Source of the DNA: Allantophomopsis cytisporea
Taxonomy: Eukaryota; Ascomycota; Leotiomycetes; Phacidiales; Phacidiaceae
DNA length: 64,000 nucleotides
Assembly (NCBI GenBank): GCA_024752435.1
Contig: CP103036.1
Location: 1,364,001 to 1,428,000, forward strand
Direction: 5' to 3'
Numbering within the stretch: the first letter of the stretch is position 1; every line of letters starts with the position of its first letter. The position numbers and the translations under genes are program-made. The notes under the pieces were generated by a model. The model was given only the letters and a program-made list of their open reading frames with translations, did no database searches and was not told the origin of the DNA. This document shows positions 60,703 to 64,000 of the stretch, piece by piece.

Positions 60703-62086
60703 CTTTTTATGCAAAGTTTACGATGTTAGCAAAATTTGGCTTGTTTGAAAATTCATAGTAGGTGTCTTTCACCAGCACCGCATAGAATACAGCCGCAGCA
60801 GCACCGAAGACGAAAAGAAGGGTGATTTTGCATAATACTAATAGGTTTCAGATGACAATCTTAGATATCTCCAGGCTTATCGTAAATAGACACCGCCGCT
60901 TTGCTTTGAGTGCACTTACCTTCTTAGTATAGCATACAGATGTTGCCCCTGATTCAGATCCCGGGTGACCTTGAGAGAACCTTATCTCGAGGGACAATCC
61001 GGGGATTTTGTGTTGTATTGGTGAGGTGTGTTGTGGTGTTGTGGTGTTGTGAGGGGGGGGTTTTAGAAGCCCGTCCGACATTTTTCTTTTTCTCTGGGAA
61101 TTTTCTTGCAAGGTTTCGCTAATCATGATGGATTAAGATCGCCACTAGTATTTAGAGGGAAAACTACGAAGTACATATGTATATGTACTCACTTATGTTC
61201 GGAGTGATTGAGGTCGAATATTCTATGGATAAGGCGAGGCCGTGGCTGTGGCTTGGATGACACGATGAGTGAGTACGAGACGTGCGTAGGTGTAAGTAGT
61301 TGGCAGGTCAAGCGTGACAGGGTCATCTATCCTAAGTTGCTCGACATACATACCTTACCTATAGATGAAGGGAGTGAATGATTCCGTACTGCAAAGGGAA
61401 AGGATGGTAAGGTCAAGAGCATTATGTCTTATGAATACACTCAAGACTCACATTGAGTGCAACGCGCGAGGTAAGGTGAATGAATATTCGGTCATGAGAG
61501 AACTCTTAATGACTGTGTAGGTACCAGTACCATATGATGAATCAAGAGAGAAGCGTCGCATCTTAACACCTATACCATATCGTCACAATACATCCGGGTA
61601 TATTTTCATAGTCGTATGAGAATGAGAAATACAACAGTCTCGTAGTGATAATGGAACGGGTATCTAATACCAACAATAATACTTCCATACATATTCCGAT
61701 ACCCTTCTCCGGAGTAAATCGCCTCTTGCTCTTCGACTATTACTACCTCCCCCAGTCAAAAGCAGACAAATAAAAAAAAATAGTGACTCCACCAAATCCA
61801 CCAAATTTCCTAAGGCCCGCCCCGCGTCATGCCTCAGACATAATCTAATTATCGCACACCCTGATCCGTGATAACCTCAGGTCACCCGCCCGCGCTGTCT
61901 TCACCGTCACCTCCACTCCATAGTGAGGAAGGATCGATTACGCTTCTACTCCTGGCAAATACGGCTAACACCCTTTCATACCTCTCATATTCGGAGAAAG
62001 CAAGAAATATCTCTTATCCAATGCCTATCCCTCCAGAGCTCGACCCCGAAACCATGTAACGATATACACCCATCAGCACAGTTACG
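60703..62086. other. Intergenic with simple repeats, no gene seen
   Basis: Includes a GTTGTGGT repeat with a G-run near 61028-61060. Short frames near 61868-62111 lie just before the RBR ligase start and may be upstream ORFs in its leader. No supported gene. Confidence 0.5.
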
Positions 62087-64000
62087 ATGCAGGTGCTATC
62101 AGGATTTCTGAAGCCCCAAGGCTCCCCTCCAGGCCTATCTCAGCCTGAACGACCCGCCCGCCGCTCACTACGTCGATATTCCTCACGAAATGCCATCAAA
62201 GAAGAACGAACTGGCTCACCGGGCCCATCGTCAAGACCATCGTCATCAAGCTCTAAGAATGATTATGTTCACATTGCCGATAGGTCACAGATTGTCGGAA
62301 CAGATGCCGAAGACCCCGACCTCCGCGATCTCAACCACAGCCTCGTCGCTTTAGCTGCCATCTTTCCAGACATACAAGTCGAAGTCTTCCGAGAACTGCT
62401 GGCTAGCTTCGATGGCGAAAGCAGACTTGCGCTCGTCACCGAGGCGCTCTTAAAGAACAATATGAAGTGGGTAAAAGGACGATACCGGGTGGCAGGAAAG
62501 GACAACGCTGCTGAGGACCCCGCACCGCTTCGTAGAGCGGGTGGCACTGGTGTCGCTGTGGAAGAGAAGTTTAGAACAGCGGGCTACAAGAATGCTGTCA
62601 AGAACGTTACCTACCAGGAATTCAAGGGCCTTTCGAAGAGCACGATTAATGCCGTTCTTGCCGAATCAAACTATTCTTATATGACGGCTCGGCCAACACT
62701 TGTTGCCTTATCATCGAAATCATGGCGTTTCTCAATATCTTCCTTGTTTCTTCGTCGGAAACAGACCTCTTTCTTCGATGCTGAGCACCATCCGCTTGTG
62801 ACATGGCAGTCGACGGGAAAGGGTGGTATATATCCCGCATTGAAAGTAACCGGATCATCCGAACTCGATGCTGAGCTTTTCGAGGCTCTGATTGCTCCTC
62901 TACAGCAACAAATACTAATCGATCGAGAGCAGAAAGATCGAGCTTTAGCGCTGGAAATCAATGAAAAAGAAGCCGAAGAGCATGAGGCTCTACATGATTG
63001 CGAGTGTTGTTTCTCTTCAGTGACATTTGAGGAGCTTTCGGCTTGCAATCGTGGGGGGCACCCGGTTTGCTTCCGCTGCGTAAAACATGCAGTAACAGAA
63101 GCTGTCTTTGGTCAAGGCTGGCAAAGAAACATTGATATGGAAAGTGGTTCACTTCGTTGTCTAGCTCCAATGACAGACGACTGTCAAGGCTGTATACCGC
63201 GCGAACTAGTTGAGCGCGCACTACTATCTAACAAAGGAGGCGATGAGATCCTCCGGAAGCTCGACGAACGTATCGCTGAAGACAATCTCCTCAAATCTAA
63301 CGTTCCTCTTGTACGCTGCCCTTTCTGCAGTTATGCCGAGATCGACGAAATCTACGTCCCCAACCAACAAACCTGGCGTTTCCGCCGCAACGGTCCTTTT
63401 GCATTGTATACGGTTCTCCTACTGATTTTCGGCGTTTGCATGATACCCTTCCTTTTGCCTGTCATTTTGATCTTATCCACCCTCTTCCTCGTGCTCTCCT
63501 CACAAAACACTTTCGGTGATTTCACGACACGCCAGCTCAATGCCTCTCTCACACGTCTCCGACGACGCAAGCATGGCCTCAAATTCACTTGTTCGAATCC
63601 CCAGTGCGGCCGCGCCTCCTGCATATCCTGCTCCAAAGGCTGGTCTGATATCCACATTTGCCACGAGTCCTCGCTTCAGGCTCTCCGCACCCAGGTCGAG
63701 CTCGCCATGTCCTTGGCTATCAAACGCACATGTCCCCGCTGCAACACTTCCTTTGTCAAATCTTCCGGCTGCAACAAACTCACCTGCGTCTGCGGCTATC
63801 AGATGTGCTATGTCTGTCGTAAGGACATTGGCAATGGCGAAGGCTATCGCCATTTCTGTGAGCATTTCCGCCCGAACGGTGGCAGGGGCTGTACAGAGTG
63901 CATGAAATGCGACCTTTACCGCTGTGAAGATGATGAGATCGTTGTCAAGAAGGCAAAGGAAACTGCGGAGAAGGAGTGGCTTGAGAAAGAGGGAAGTGAT
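62087..64000 (+). CDS. RBR E3 ubiquitin ligase, RNF216-like (partial)
   Basis: RING-between-RING ubiquitin ligase, which takes ubiquitin from an E2 onto a RING2 cysteine. The frame is open from ATG 62087 to the window edge (638 codons, no intron); the C-terminus is cut off. A Ser/Arg-rich start (1-65) is followed by a CUE-like helical region (about 80-140, LNHSLVALAAIFPDIQVEVF). An acidic coiled segment precedes RING1 at C305 (CECCFSSVTFEELSACN, GHPVCFRC, CLAP). Then CPFCSYAEIDE is followed by a strongly hydrophobic stretch at about 438-472, enough for one or two membrane helices. The IBR part is FTCSNPQCGRASCISC. RING2 starts at C549 (CPRCNTSFVKSSGCNKLTC). Cys567, in TCVCG, is the candidate catalytic residue by analogy with RNF216. 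Confidence 0.92.
   Translation, partial: MQVLSGFLKPQGSPPGLSQPERPARRSLRRYSSRNAIKEERTGSPGPSSRPSSSSSKNDYVHIADRSQIVGTDAEDPDLRDLNHSLVALAAIFPDIQVEVFRELLASFDGESRLALVTEALLKNNMKWVKGRYRVAGKDNAAEDPAPLRRAGGTGVAVEEKFRTAGYKNAVKNVTYQEFKGLSKSTINAVLAESNYSYMTARPTLVALSSKSWRFSISSLFLRRKQTSFFDAEHHPLVTWQSTGKGGIYPALKVTGSSELDAELFEALIAPLQQQILIDREQKDRALALEINEKEAEEHEALHDCECCFSSVTFEELSACNRGGHPVCFRCVKHAVTEAVFGQGWQRNIDMESGSLRCLAPMTDDCQGCIPRELVERALLSNKGGDEILRKLDERIAEDNLLKSNVPLVRCPFCSYAEIDEIYVPNQQTWRFRRNGPFALYTVLLLIFGVCMIPFLLPVILILSTLFLVLSSQNTFGDFTTRQLNASLTRLRRRKHGLKFTCSNPQCGRASCISCSKGWSDIHICHESSLQALRTQVELAMSLAIKRTCPRCNTSFVKSSGCNKLTCVCGYQMCYVCRKDIGNGEGYRHFCEHFRPNGGRGCTECMKCDLYRCEDDEIVVKKAKETAEKEWLEKEGSD

Overview
The window is nuclear DNA of a filamentous ascomycete (Pezizomycotina). 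Genes carry many short (about 48-95 nt) GT..AG introns, several ending in CTAAC/CTGAC-like branch sites, and spacing is moderate. The proteins are fungal: Hog1, Set3, Nur1, Leu1, Faa1-type acyl-CoA synthetase and an UstYa/DUF3328 protein. The style of the proteins suggests Leotiomycetes (Helotiales), but that is an inference; no search was run.

Layout. 1-3.0 kb: gene-free leader with tandem repeats. 3.0-4.5 kb: Hog1 stress MAP kinase, 8 exons. 5.8-8.2 kb: Avl9 late-secretory protein. 8.2-21.1 kb: an accessory-looking, gene-poor stretch holding a doubtful small gene, a five-exon UstYa/DUF3328-like protein (complement 9929..11017), a small secreted Tyr/Gly-repeat peptide (12317..12565) and a bHLH transcription factor (complement 14762..15607), then about 5.5 kb without any recognisable gene. 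21.1-23.6 kb: 3-isopropylmalate dehydratase (leucine synthesis). 25.3-27.2 and 30.6-32.3 kb: two different major facilitator transporters. 33.6-35.1 kb: an unrecognised gene with a repeated short motif. 36.5-39.8 kb: compact housekeeping block with Nur1 (minus) and V-ATPase subunit F (plus) as a head-to-head pair, followed by an NPC2-type lipid transfer protein. 44.4-47.3 kb: Set3 (PHD+SET) behind a long simple-repeat-rich leader. 48.0-49.5 kb: Alg7. 50.0-51.3 kb: Seh1. 51.9-54.1 kb: long-chain acyl-CoA synthetase. 55.5-56.4 kb: a family-16 protein lysine methyltransferase (Rkm5-like) with an apparent GC-AG intron. 57.3-58.6 kb: HAD hydrolase of the HDHD5/YKR070W type. 59.0-60.4 kb: a broken DUF3435 tyrosine-recombinase-like relic with degraded repeats. 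60.6 kb: an intron-containing tRNA-Pro(CGG). 62.1-64.0 kb: an RBR ubiquitin ligase running off the right edge.

Most genes are unlinked housekeeping functions. The part most worth following is 9.9-15.6 kb: an UstYa-type oxidase-like protein, a secreted peptide with a duplicated Tyr-rich motif and a bHLH regulator lie together in otherwise sparse DNA. This resembles the parts list of a small fungal ribosomal-peptide (dikaritin-like) locus, but the usual Kex2 sites and other tailoring enzymes were not seen, so it is only a hypothesis.
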